This document shows, piece by piece, positions 1 through 8,206 of a stretch of 64,000 nucleotides of DNA. A model generated the notes under the pieces. It did not search any database, was not told the DNA's origin, and saw nothing but the letters and a program-made list of their open reading frames with translations. This DNA is from Ornithinimicrobium murale (GTDB taxonomy: Bacteria > Actinomycetota > Actinomycetes > Actinomycetales > Dermatophilaceae): contig NZ_QLVD01000019.1 of NCBI RefSeq assembly GCF_003352835.1, positions 62,001-126,000 on the forward strand. Reading direction: 5' to 3'. How positions within the stretch are numbered: position 1 is the stretch's first letter; each line of letters opens with the position of its first letter. A program made the position numbers and the translations under genes.

Positions 1-508
1 TGATGATGGTCCGGGTGCGGCGTGCGGCCGCCTCGTCGATCGAGGCCAGATCGATGGTTGCAGGCGGGATGATCTCCAGGTCCGAGGAGTCGGCCAGCCA
101 GCGGATCTTGAAGCCGATGCTGGTCAGCACCTCGACAATCCGGTTGACCTCCTCGATGCGGGCCAGGTTGCGCAGCGTCGTCTTGCCCTTGTTGAGCAGC
201 GAGGCACACAGCAGGGCGACCGCCGCGTTCTTGGAGGTGCGCACGTCGATCTCGCCGGAGAGCCGCTTGCCGCCGTTGATCCGCAGGTTCTGGGGGAGGG
301 CGCTGCCCACCGAGACGATCTCGGAGTCGAGACTCTCGCCGATGCGCGCCAGCATCTCCAGGGAGAGGTTCTGCTTCCCCTGCTCGATGCGGGCGACCGC
401 GGACTGGCTTGTGTTGAGCAGGGCCGCCAGCTCGGCCTGGGTCAGATCCTTGTGACGGCGGGCGTCACGGATCAGGGCGCCGACACGGGACAGGTAGCTC
501 TCGGTCAT
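1..508 (-). CDS. murA: XRE-HTH / MurA-like enolpyruvyltransferase fusion (3' end beyond window)
   Basis: Only the first 169 codons are in the window, read from ATG at 508. Residues 5-60 form an XRE-type helix-turn-helix (LTQAELAALLNTSQSAVARIEQG). From about residue 72 an EPSP/MurA fold begins (LRINGGKRLSGEIDVRTSKN), with the conserved Lys-Asn pair of MurA enzymes. MurA makes UDP-GlcNAc-enolpyruvate, the first committed peptidoglycan precursor. An HTH fused in front of the enzyme is known in Actinobacteria and suggests an enzyme that also binds DNA; that role is inferred. The catalytic Cys loop lies outside the window. An imperfect palindrome sits just upstream at 522-535. Confidence 0.85.
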   Translation of the reverse strand, partial: MTESYLSRVGALIRDARRHKDLTQAELAALLNTSQSAVARIEQGKQNLSLEMLARIGESLDSEIVSVGSALPQNLRINGGKRLSGEIDVRTSKNAAVALLCASLLNKGKTTLRNLARIEEVNRIVEVLTSIGFKIRWLADSSDLEIIPPATIDLASIDEAAARRTRTII

Positions 509-521
509 GGAGCCACTCTAG

Positions 522-535
522 ATCACATATGAGAT
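522..535. promoter_or_regulatory. Imperfect palindrome upstream of the HTH-MurA gene
   Basis: ATCACATATGAGAT reads as its own complement except for one symmetric position. It lies 14 bases before the start codon of a protein with an N-terminal HTH, so an autoregulatory operator is plausible but inferred. Confidence 0.35.
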
Positions 536-614
536 ACACCGACATCGACACGACGGCAGGCTACCGACTGGTAGGCGAGGGTTTCGGGTGAGCTCGCGTG
601 CCGCGACCAGCGGA

Positions 615-1931
615 TCAGTCGGTCGGGTCGGCGGTCTCCTGCAGCGCCTCGACGATGATCGGCGAGACTAGCTCGCGCTGCCACGGCCGGGCTCCGTGTG
701 CTGCGAGGGCGGCGTCGACACCCGCGGCATCGGTCTGCTCCGGCGGGGTCCACAGCACGCGGCGCAGGGTCTCGGGCGTCAGCAGGTTCTCCACCGGAAC
801 CAGGACCTCGTCGGAGAGCTCGCTGAGCGCCGCACGGGCGCTGGCCAGGCGAGCTGCGGCCACGGGGTCCCGGTCGGCCCAGGCGCGGGCCGGTGGCGGG
901 GCGTCGTTGCGGCGCGCCAGGTCCGGCAGGTCGTTCTCGGCCAGGTCGGCGGCCTCCCCGATCGCCTCGAGCCACTGGCGCTGGTAGCGCTGCAGTCCCT
1001 GCTGGGCGCGCCGCTGTCGCGACCGACCCGACTCGACCGGGCGCTCGGGGACCAGTGCGGCCGCGGTCTGCGGCTGGCGCACGGCCAGGTCGATCAGGCT
1101 GGCGTCGGGCAGCACCCGGCCGGAGGCCACATCGCGCTGGCGGGCGATCTGGTCACGGGCCTCCCACAGGGAACGGACGTGAGCAGCGACCCGACGGTTG
1201 CGGACCCGGTGCATCCCCGAGGTCCGGCGCCATGGGTCCTGCCGCGGGGCATGGCCGGTGAACTCGACCTCGGCAGCGAACTCCTGCGCTGCCCAGTCGC
1301 TCTTGCCCTGGGCACGCAGGTCGTTCTCCACCGCGTCCCGCAGCTCCACCAGGAGCTCGACATCCAGGGCCGCGTAGAGCAGCCACGGCTCCGGAAGCGG
1401 CCGGGTCGACCAGTCGACTGCGGAATGCTCCTTGGCCAGGCCCACCCCGAGGTAGTGCTCCAGCACCGCTGCCAGGCCCACCTTGGGGCGCCCCGCCAGC
1501 CGAGCGCCGAGCTCGGTGTCGAACAGGCTCGTCGGCCGCAGGCCGACCTCGGCCAGGCAGGGGATGTCCTGGGTGGCGGCGTGCAGCACCCACTGGACGC
1601 CAGCCAGCGCATCGTTGACCGTGCTCAGGTCGGGCAGCGCGATCGGGTCGATCAGGAAGGTGCCCGCCCCCGCACGGCGCAACTGCACGAGATAGGCGCG
1701 CTGACCGTAGCGATAGCCCGAGGCCCGCTCGGCGTCGACGGCCACCGGGCCGACCCCGGCGGCCAGCGCCGCAGCGACCTCGGTCAACGCCGAGGCGTCG
1801 GCCGCGACGGGTGGGACGCCGTCAGCCGGCTCGGTGAGCTGCTCGATCGGTGGGCCCTCAGGGTCCGGCGGACGGTCGGCGGCACCCGCCTCGTCGGGCG
1901 GGAAGGCAGCTGTTTCGTCGGTGTCCGTCAT
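615..1931 (-). CDS. rnd: Ribonuclease D family 3'-5' exonuclease with HRDC domain
   Basis: This 438-residue protein trims RNA 3' ends. The DEDDy catalytic set is visible: Asp66 and Glu68 (VAVDAERA), Asp122 (HAATQDIPCLA) and Tyr186/Asp190 (LLYAALD). An HRDC domain follows at about 230-310 (RNRRVAAHVRSLWEARDQIA). The first 40 residues are acidic, proline-rich and probably disordered. It lies 12 bases downstream of the DUF3000 gene on the same strand, so the two are probably co-transcribed, an arrangement common in Actinobacteria. Confidence 0.93.
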   Translation of the reverse strand: MTDTDETAAFPPDEAGAADRPPDPEGPPIEQLTEPADGVPPVAADASALTEVAAALAAGVGPVAVDAERASGYRYGQRAYLVQLRRAGAGTFLIDPIALPDLSTVNDALAGVQWVLHAATQDIPCLAEVGLRPTSLFDTELGARLAGRPKVGLAAVLEHYLGVGLAKEHSAVDWSTRPLPEPWLLYAALDVELLVELRDAVENDLRAQGKSDWAAQEFAAEVEFTGHAPRQDPWRRTSGMHRVRNRRVAAHVRSLWEARDQIARQRDVASGRVLPDASLIDLAVRQPQTAAALVPERPVESGRSRQRRAQQGLQRYQRQWLEAIGEAADLAENDLPDLARRNDAPPPARAWADRDPVAAARLASARAALSELSDEVLVPVENLLTPETLRRVLWTPPEQTDAAGVDAALAAHGARPWQRELVSPIIVEALQETADPTD

Positions 1932-1943
1932 CGCTCCAGGACC

Positions 1944-2510
1944 CTACCGGCGCTGGGGGAGGGCGACGACACCCTCGGGCAGCGGCGGCAGACCGGCGAT
2001 GGTGCACAGCAGGTCACCCCAGGCCTGCAGGTGCTCATCGATCTGGTGACCATCCAGGGGGGTCCAGGAGGCGCGGATCTCCATCTCGACCGTGGGCTCG
2101 CGGTCCGACAGGGCCCCGAAACTCTCGCTCAGCACACAGGTGACAGCGCCGGCCTCGGCCGCCCACGCGAGGCCTCGCTGCTCCAGTGCGTCCGTCAGCC
2201 AGGACCAGCCGACCCGACCGACGTAGGGGTCGTGCCCCACCTCGGGCTCGACGGCGGCCTTGGCATAGGTGACGACGCGCCACGCGCCCTCCCAGGGCTC
2301 CGGCTCCTCCGGGTCGTGGAGCAGCACGAAGCGTCCGGTCGCGGTCGGCTCGTCGTCGGCGTTGCGGCTCGGGATCACCTCGCCGGACAGCGCCAGGGCC
2401 GAGGGGGCCAGGCGCGTCGGCGCCGGAACCTCCTCGATGAGCACCTCGGGGCGCAGCACCGCAGCGTGCACGGACGCCAGCGCCTCAGCGAAGGTCGATT
2501 CATCGCGCAC
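1944..2510 (-). CDS. DUF3000 family protein
   Basis: 188 residues, starting at GTG 2510, which has a strong GGAGGTGA ribosome site six bases upstream; longer in-frame starts run into the divergent hemE region. The protein matches the actinobacterial DUF3000 family from memory (FAEALASVHAAVLRPEVLIEEVPAPTRLAP near the start). No catalytic motif is evident and the function is unknown. It is divergent from hemE and directly upstream of rnd, the conserved actinobacterial order. Confidence 0.85.
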   Translation of the reverse strand: MRDESTFAEALASVHAAVLRPEVLIEEVPAPTRLAPSALALSGEVIPSRNADDEPTATGRFVLLHDPEEPEPWEGAWRVVTYAKAAVEPEVGHDPYVGRVGWSWLTDALEQRGLAWAAEAGAVTCVLSESFGALSDREPTVEMEIRASWTPLDGHQIDEHLQAWGDLLCTIAGLPPLPEGVVALPQRR

Positions 2511-2643
2511 GGTCTCACCTCCGGACGCCTTGCGCGGCCGGGACTGGATGCGGCTCACCACGTCGCTTACAGTAGGCGCGTCCACCGACAGGATCCCGCA
2601 GGCCACGCCGACAGTCGCCGGACGCATGGCAAGATCGGACAGT

Positions 2644-3744
2644 GTGACCACCCCTGACTCCTCCGCCACGCCCACCTCCCAGACCCCCACTGACCCGCCG
2701 TATGCCGACACCCCGGCCACCGGAGACCCGAGCCAGAGCGCTCTGGTGCAGGCAGCACGGGGCCGGGCCACTCCGCATACTCCGGTCTGGTTCATGCGTC
2801 AGGCCGGGCGCTCTCTGCCGGAGTACCGCTCGCTGCGGCAGGGCACCAACATGCTCGAGACCTGTGCGACACCGGATCTGGTCACCGAGATCACCCTCCA
2901 GCCGGTGCGGCGGCACCAGGTGGATGCCGCCATCCTGTTCAGCGACATCGTGGTGCCGCTCAAGGCGGTCGGACTCGACATCGACATCGTGGCCGGCACC
3001 GGCCCCGTCGTGGCCGAGCCCATCGCGACCCGGGCGGACCTGGACCGCCTGCCGGAGCTGACGCCCGAGCACGTCCCGTATATCACCGACGCGATCAGAT
3101 CGCTTGTTGCAGAGCTGGGCCCGACGCCGCTGATCGGCTTCAGCGGGGCCCCCTTCACGCTGGCGAGCTACCTGATCGAGGGCGGGCCGTCCAAGACGCA
3201 CCAGCGCACCAAGGCGCTCATGCACGGTGACCCGGAGCTGTGGCGCGACCTGTGCGCCCGGCTGGCGCAGATCGCCCGGACCTTCCTGCAGGTGCAGATC
3301 GATGCCGGTGCCTCGGCGGTGCAGCTGTTCGACTCCTGGGTCGGCGCGCTCCCTCGGGCGGACTATCTGCGCTTCGTCGAGCCGCACTCCCGGGCCGTCC
3401 TGCAGGGCGTGGGCGATCGCGTGCCGCGCATCCACTTCGGGGTCGGCACCGGTGAGCTGCTGGGCGACATGGCGGCTGCCGGCACCGAGGTGATCGGCGT
3501 GGACTTCCGGGTCTCCCTGACCGATGCCGTGCAGCGCACGGGCGGTCGTCACGCGGTGCAGGGCAACCTGGACCCGGCCCTGCTGTTCGCGCCGTGGCCC
3601 GTGATCGAGGAGCGGGTCACCCAGCTCGTGGAGGAGGGCCGTGGTGCGCCCGGGCACATCCTCAACCTGGGCCACGGGGTCCTGCCCGACACCGACCCGA
3701 CGGTCCTCACGCGCGTGGTGGAGCTGGTGCACTCGCTGGGCTGA
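2644..3744 (+). CDS. hemE: Uroporphyrinogen decarboxylase
   Basis: 366 residues counted from GTG 2644; an in-frame ATG at 2626 is an alternative. It converts uroporphyrinogen III to coproporphyrinogen III by four decarboxylations, in the cytosol. Family signatures are the N-terminal TPVWFMRQAGRSLPEYR with its substrate-binding arginines, the FSDI motif, GFSGAPFTLASYLIEGG, and the C-terminal LNLGHGVLPDTDP. With cgoX and chdC further on, it supplies the coproporphyrin-dependent haem route of Gram-positive bacteria. Its 3' end overlaps the convergent membrane-protein gene by 38 bases. Confidence 0.97.
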   Translation: MTTPDSSATPTSQTPTDPPYADTPATGDPSQSALVQAARGRATPHTPVWFMRQAGRSLPEYRSLRQGTNMLETCATPDLVTEITLQPVRRHQVDAAILFSDIVVPLKAVGLDIDIVAGTGPVVAEPIATRADLDRLPELTPEHVPYITDAIRSLVAELGPTPLIGFSGAPFTLASYLIEGGPSKTHQRTKALMHGDPELWRDLCARLAQIARTFLQVQIDAGASAVQLFDSWVGALPRADYLRFVEPHSRAVLQGVGDRVPRIHFGVGTGELLGDMAAAGTEVIGVDFRVSLTDAVQRTGGRHAVQGNLDPALLFAPWPVIEERVTQLVEEGRGAPGHILNLGHGVLPDTDPTVLTRVVELVHSLG

Positions 3745-4453
3745 GGGGCGGCGGGGTGACCCGCACGACCAGCGGTGGCAGGAAGAACTGGGTCAACGGA
3801 CCGATGGCCAGCGCGAACAGCACGGTGCCGACGCCGACCACGCCACCGAGCAGCCAGCCGATGACCACCACGACGACCTCGATCCCGGTGCGGATCAGGC
3901 GCAGGCTGACCGGCAGCCGCCGGGCCAGGCCGGTCATCAGCCCGTCGCGGGGCCCGGGCCCGAACTGTGCCCCGATGTAGAGCGCCGTCGCGAACGCGTT
4001 GAGCACGATCCCGCCGACCATCATGGTGATCTTCAGGGCGAGGGAGTCCGGGGTGCTCATCAGCGCCAGCCCGAGGTCCGCGGAGATCCCGACCCAGATC
4101 GCGTTGGCGACGGTCCCTAGACCGGGCATCTCCCGCAGCGGGATCCACAGCAGCAGCACACCCAGGGCGACCAGGATCGCGATCGTGCCGAACGTGAGCG
4201 GCACGTGTGCGGCGATGCCGTAGTGGAAGACGTCCCACGGGATCATCCCGAGGCCGCCGCGGATGAGCATCGCCATGGAGAGGCCGAAGATGGTCAGGCC
4301 GATCGTGAGTTGGGTCAGCCGCCGCGGAAGACGTCCCGACCGCAGCTGCTGGCGTGGTGTCATCGGCTGCAGGCCGAGGACCGCGCGCGGCGCGTCGGGC
4401 TCGAGGGGGACGTCCACGGACACATCATCGGGGATGCGCTGTTCGGTGCTCAC
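3707..4453 (-). CDS. YczE/YyaS/YitT-like integral membrane protein
   Basis: 248 residues with about five hydrophobic segments ([88 protein letters not shown]). The signature [13 protein letters not shown] after the first segment and PRDGLMTGL in the middle match YczE-type membrane proteins, whose substrate is unknown. The N-terminal ~45 residues are acidic and cytoplasmic. It converges on hemE and overlaps its end. Confidence 0.8.
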   Translation of the reverse strand: MSTEQRIPDDVSVDVPLEPDAPRAVLGLQPMTPRQQLRSGRLPRRLTQLTIGLTIFGLSMAMLIRGGLGMIPWDVFHYGIAAHVPLTFGTIAILVALGVLLLWIPLREMPGLGTVANAIWVGISADLGLALMSTPDSLALKITMMVGGIVLNAFATALYIGAQFGPGPRDGLMTGLARRLPVSLRLIRTGIEVVVVVIGWLLGGVVGVGTVLFALAIGPLTQFFLPPLVVRVTPPPLSPASAPAPPRA

Positions 4454-4568
4454 GTCAGGGGCAACAGCGCACGGTCACGGAGTATGCCGAGGCACAGGTC
4501 GGCCCGGTCCGGCCCGGTCAGTCTCGGGTCGGGTGTCGGTCGTCGGTGGTGGCGCCTACGGTGGAGCC

Positions 4569-5369
4569 ATGGCACACCCCATCGGCGCACACGTCAGTCA
4601 GACCGACCCCATCGCTGAGGCACAGGCCCGCGGCGCGGACGCGGTGCAGTTCTTCCTCGGTGACCCGCAGAGCTACAAGGGCCCCGTCGTGGAGTATGCC
4701 GCGGGTCCGGCCGCGCTGAAGGCCGCCGCCGAGGAGGCGGGGGTGCAGATCTATGTCCACGCGCCCTACCCGATCAACGTGGCCTCGCTCAACAACCGGA
4801 TCCGCATCCCGGGTCGCAAGCTCCTGCAGCAGCACGTCACGGCGGCCGCCGAGATCGGTGCCAAGGGAGTGATCGTCCACGGCGGGCACCTCGGCGTGGA
4901 CGAGGACTCCGCGAAGGGCTTTGACAACTGGCGCAAGTGCATCGACGGCCTGGAGATGCCGGTCCCTGTCTTCATCGAGAACACCGCCGGCGGCGACAAC
5001 GCGATGGCGCGGCGCCTGGAGGCCCTCGACCGTCTCTGGGAGGCGATTGGCCTGGCCGAGGGTGGTGACACGGTCGGCTTCTGCCTCGACACCTGCCACG
5101 CGCACGCCGGGGGCATCGACCTGGCTGATGCCGTCGACCGGGTGCGGGCGATCACCGGGCGCATCGACCTGGTGCACGCCAACGACTCCCGCGACGCCTT
5201 CGACTCCGGCGCCGACCGGCACACCAACCTCGGAGCCGGCCAGATCGTCGGCGACGCGGTGGCGGAGGTGGTGCGTGCAGCAGGTGCTCCGGCAGTCGTG
5301 GAGACCCCGGGCGGGGCGCTCGAGCAGGGCGCCGACATCGCCTGGCTCCGCCAGCGCGTCGCCGGCTAG
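4569..5369 (+). CDS. nfo: Endonuclease IV (AP endonuclease)
   Basis: 266 residues from ATG 4569. It cleaves DNA 5' of abasic sites in base-excision repair using three metal ions. Metal-ligand motifs are seen in order: [56 protein letters not shown] and VETPGG. The length is typical of a compact actinobacterial Nfo. Longer in-frame starts upstream lie in low-complexity sequence and were not used. Confidence 0.95.
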   Translation: MAHPIGAHVSQTDPIAEAQARGADAVQFFLGDPQSYKGPVVEYAAGPAALKAAAEEAGVQIYVHAPYPINVASLNNRIRIPGRKLLQQHVTAAAEIGAKGVIVHGGHLGVDEDSAKGFDNWRKCIDGLEMPVPVFIENTAGGDNAMARRLEALDRLWEAIGLAEGGDTVGFCLDTCHAHAGGIDLADAVDRVRAITGRIDLVHANDSRDAFDSGADRHTNLGAGQIVGDAVAEVVRAAGAPAVVETPGGALEQGADIAWLRQRVAG

Positions 5370-5397
5370 CCGTCCACCCTGGACCAGGTCGGCTCCC

Positions 5398-5567
5398 GCA
5401 CTCCCGCGCTGCTGACGTCTCCGCGCGGCTGACGTCTCCGCTCGAGCTCATGCCCGCCCCGCACTCCCGCGCGGCTGACGTCGCCGCTCCAGCTCATGCC
5501 CGCCTCGCACTCCCGCGCCGCTGACGTCTGCTCGGCTGACGTCTCCGCTTCAGCTCACGCCCGCAGC
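5398..5567. repeat. Tandem repeat cluster with five GCTGACGTC cores
   Basis: Three imperfect units start with GCACTCCCGCGC at 5398, 5461 and 5507. The 9-mer GCTGACGTC occurs at 5411, 5428, 5474, 5520 and 5535, giving a 46-base main period and 15-17-base secondary spacing. Each unit ends with a CAGCTCA(T/C)GCCCGC-like tail. No coding frame is convincing across it. The rest of the 5370-5715 gap shows nothing else recognisable. Confidence 0.8.
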
Positions 5568-5715
5568 CTGCTCTCTTGGCGCAACAGGCCCGGCCCCCAG
5601 TGCGCGTGTCGCGCACCATGCCGTGATCGCTGCGGCGTGTCTGGGGTTCCAGCGCGGATCTGGCACCACCGATCCGGCACCAGGACGCCGAGGCGCCCGA
5701 TCACAGTGCGTTCGG

Positions 5716-6729
5716 TCAGGCGTCGACGGGCGCTGGTGCCGAGTCGTCGGTGGCCGGTCGACGACGACGCCACCAGAGGACCGGAAGTGCGAGCACGATC
5801 GCCACGACGGCAAAGGGCAGCAGGGCGCCGATGGCCGTGAGCAGGAAGGTCACGCCGCCCAGGAAGGCCTCCCAGCCTCCGGCAACCCCCGCGGCGAAGC
5901 CGGTCGGCTCGTCCTCGACCGTCTGCACCGGCTCGGCGGGGTCGGTCTCCGTCAGGTTGACCGTGATGTTGGAGCGCTCGACATCGCCCTCCAGCCCCTT
6001 GGCATGGGCCTTGAGAACGTCGAGCTCGGCCTCACGGGTGGCGAGCTCACCCTCCAGGAGGACGACGTCCTCGATGTCGGTGGCGTCCTCCATCAGGGCA
6101 CGCACCCGGGTGATGCTCGCCTCCAGCGTCTCGATGCGCGTGGTGGTGTCGCGATAGTCCTGCGTCACGTCCAGGCTGCTGATGTTGCTGCTGGTCACCC
6201 GCCCGGTGGGACCGAGTTTCTCGAGCGTGGCATCGAGCCGGGCGCTGGGCACCGAGACCACGAGCGTGGCGTGGCCGTCGAAGACCACCGGGCCGCGGTC
6301 CGGTCGGACCTCCTCGCTGACCACCCATCCCTCGGCAGCGATGGCGGCGGAGCGGACCTCTGCGGCCGCCGTCGTGACATCCTCGACGGCGATGCCCAAC
6401 TGTGCATCACGCGCGATCATCCGCCCCTCGGGCAGGTTCGCCGAGACGACCTGCGCCTGCTCGCCGTCGGCTGACCCGGGAGCCGCCTCACCCTCAGCGC
6501 CCAGGCCGTCGGCGCCGGACTCACCGCCACCGGACTCCTCGCGCCCGGCCTCGGCACCGGAGTCACCGCCACCGGAGTCGTCCATGGCACTGTCGGCAGC
6601 CGCCGGGACCGCTGCCCTGTCCGCCGACTCGTCCGAACCGCTGGAGCAACCAGCGGCCAGTGCGAGGGTCAGCGCGGCGGCGCCGGCGACCAGGGCCAGA
6701 CGTCCACGGGATCGGAATGAGCGAGTCAT
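5716..6729 (-). CDS. DUF4349 lipoprotein
   Basis: 337 residues. A lipoprotein signal peptide ends at LALAAGC, so the mature protein is lipid-anchored on the cell surface. Residues ~30-85 are low-complexity Gly/Ser/Glu/Asp linker. The middle (MIARDAQLGIAVEDV onward, with GWVVSEEV and VPSARLDATLEKL) matches DUF4349, followed by a predicted coiled coil (YRDTTTRIETLEASITRVRALMEDA). A C-terminal membrane segment (FLLTAIGALLPFAVVAIVLALPVLWW) ends in WWRRRRP. The function is unknown; the family is thought to be envelope associated. Confidence 0.85.
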   Translation of the reverse strand: MTRSFRSRGRLALVAGAAALTLALAAGCSSGSDESADRAAVPAAADSAMDDSGGGDSGAEAGREESGGGESGADGLGAEGEAAPGSADGEQAQVVSANLPEGRMIARDAQLGIAVEDVTTAAAEVRSAAIAAEGWVVSEEVRPDRGPVVFDGHATLVVSVPSARLDATLEKLGPTGRVTSSNISSLDVTQDYRDTTTRIETLEASITRVRALMEDATDIEDVVLLEGELATREAELDVLKAHAKGLEGDVERSNITVNLTETDPAEPVQTVEDEPTGFAAGVAGGWEAFLGGVTFLLTAIGALLPFAVVAIVLALPVLWWRRRRPATDDSAPAPVDA

Positions 6730-6905
6730 GGTCGGTCTCCTTCAAGAGCAGCAACGGGGCGGCACCGGCTGGTTGCCTGCGCTCTCGTTGAGACCATCGA
6801 TCCTGACGCCTCGTTCCAGACCCTGGGTCACGATCAGGTCACCGTTCGGTCGGGTTTGCATAACGCTCCGACGTCCGTGTGCGACCGGCCAGGCTCCTGA
6901 CTGGC

Positions 6906-8087
6906 TCAGACAGCCGCCCGAGCCAACTGCTCGGACCAGGAGCCTCGTGCGGTGCCCTGGGCGACCTCGGCCAGGCGCAACCACTGCACGTCCGAGGTCC
7001 CGGCCGGGGCGAAGATGTGGAAGGCATCGCGCAGATACCGCTCGAGGGGGCAGTCGGTGAACAGCCCGCTCGCCGCGTGGATCTCCATGGCTGCACGTGC
7101 GGAGTCCAGAGCCAGCTCCACGTTGACCACCTTGGCGTTCATCAGTTCGGCGTCACAGGAAAGGCCCTGGTCCAGCAGTCTGACTGCGTGGTAGGCCGTC
7201 AGCCGGGCGGTCATCAACCGCGACTGCAGCTGCCCCAGTTTGACGGCGACCGCACCGAGCGCACCGAGCGGCTCGCCATAGCGCTCCCTCTCCTGGCACA
7301 GCCGCACGGTCTCCTCCATGATCGCCTGGTGGATGCCGAGGGAGACGGCGGTCAGGTTGGGGCGCCCATAGAGCATGCTGGAGGAGTAGGCCACTGCCAG
7401 CCCCTGGCCCTCGTCGCCCAGCCGGTTGCCCTCCGGGATGCGACAGTCCTCGAAGACCAGCTCGCCGAAGCTGAAGCCGTGCAGGCCCATTGCCTGCTGC
7501 TGTGGCTCGAGGCGGAACCCTGGCCGATCCCTCTCGACGAGGAAGGCAGACAGGCCCTTCGAGCCCTCACCGGTGCGCAGCACCACGCCGTGCAGATCCC
7601 CGACATGACTGTTGCCGACGAAGACCTTGCGTCCGTTGAGGACGTATTCGTTGCCGTCCCGGACCGCCGTGCCCCGCATCCCCAGGACGTGGCCACCGGA
7701 GACCGGGTCGGTCACGGCGATCGTCGGCAGCACCTCACCGGATGCCACCTTGGGCAGCCAGGTCTTGCGCTGGGCGTCATCACCGAAGTGGATGATCTTG
7801 GCCACGCCCAACTGGCTGGCCTGCACCATCGCGCCCATGGCTCCACAGACCCGGGACAACTCCTCGATGATGATCGTCTTCGCCAGGTGCCCGGCGCCCA
7901 TACCGCCGAACTCCTCCTCGATCGTGACGCCCAGCCACCCTTGGGCCGCGACCAGCCGCGACAGGTCCTCGCTGACCGTCCGGGTCGCCTCCAGCTCGGG
8001 CAGGCGCGGTCGCACCTGCTCTTCGGCAAAGGCCCGCACGCGCGAACGGAGGTCCTCGTGCTGGGTGTCGGTGAAGTTCGTGGTCAC
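6906..8087 (-). CDS. Acyl-CoA dehydrogenase family protein, atypical active site
   Basis: 393 residues with the N-terminal alpha domain (HEDLRSRVRAFAEEQVRPRL), the beta domain and a C-terminal alpha domain. The family normally oxidises acyl-CoA with FAD. Two usual signatures are altered: the TEPxAGSD motif reads TDPVSGGHVLG, and the C-terminal region that usually has EGTxxxQ reads APAGTSDVQ, so the catalytic Glu of MCAD-type enzymes is replaced by Ala. The base may be elsewhere, as in IVD-type enzymes, or the enzyme may act on carrier-bound or other substrates. Substrate unknown. Confidence 0.8.
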   Translation of the reverse strand: MTTNFTDTQHEDLRSRVRAFAEEQVRPRLPELEATRTVSEDLSRLVAAQGWLGVTIEEEFGGMGAGHLAKTIIIEELSRVCGAMGAMVQASQLGVAKIIHFGDDAQRKTWLPKVASGEVLPTIAVTDPVSGGHVLGMRGTAVRDGNEYVLNGRKVFVGNSHVGDLHGVVLRTGEGSKGLSAFLVERDRPGFRLEPQQQAMGLHGFSFGELVFEDCRIPEGNRLGDEGQGLAVAYSSSMLYGRPNLTAVSLGIHQAIMEETVRLCQERERYGEPLGALGAVAVKLGQLQSRLMTARLTAYHAVRLLDQGLSCDAELMNAKVVNVELALDSARAAMEIHAASGLFTDCPLERYLRDAFHIFAPAGTSDVQWLRLAEVAQGTARGSWSEQLARAAV

Positions 8088-8206
8088 CGGGTGAACTCCT
8101 CACCTAGGTCGGGCCGCCACTCACCGGGCGGTCCACCGACCGTGCCCGACCCCGCTTTCATCCGGGTTTCACACGCTCCGAGCCGTGCGCATGATTGGCT
8201 CACCCC

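Noticed and set aside
2515-3732. A 405-codon minus-strand frame opposite hemE
   Set aside because: Shadow frame; the plus-strand HemE is unmistakable.
5398-5567. CRISPR-like spacing of repeats
   Set aside because: Only three irregular units, the spacers are nearly identical to each other, and there are no cas genes.
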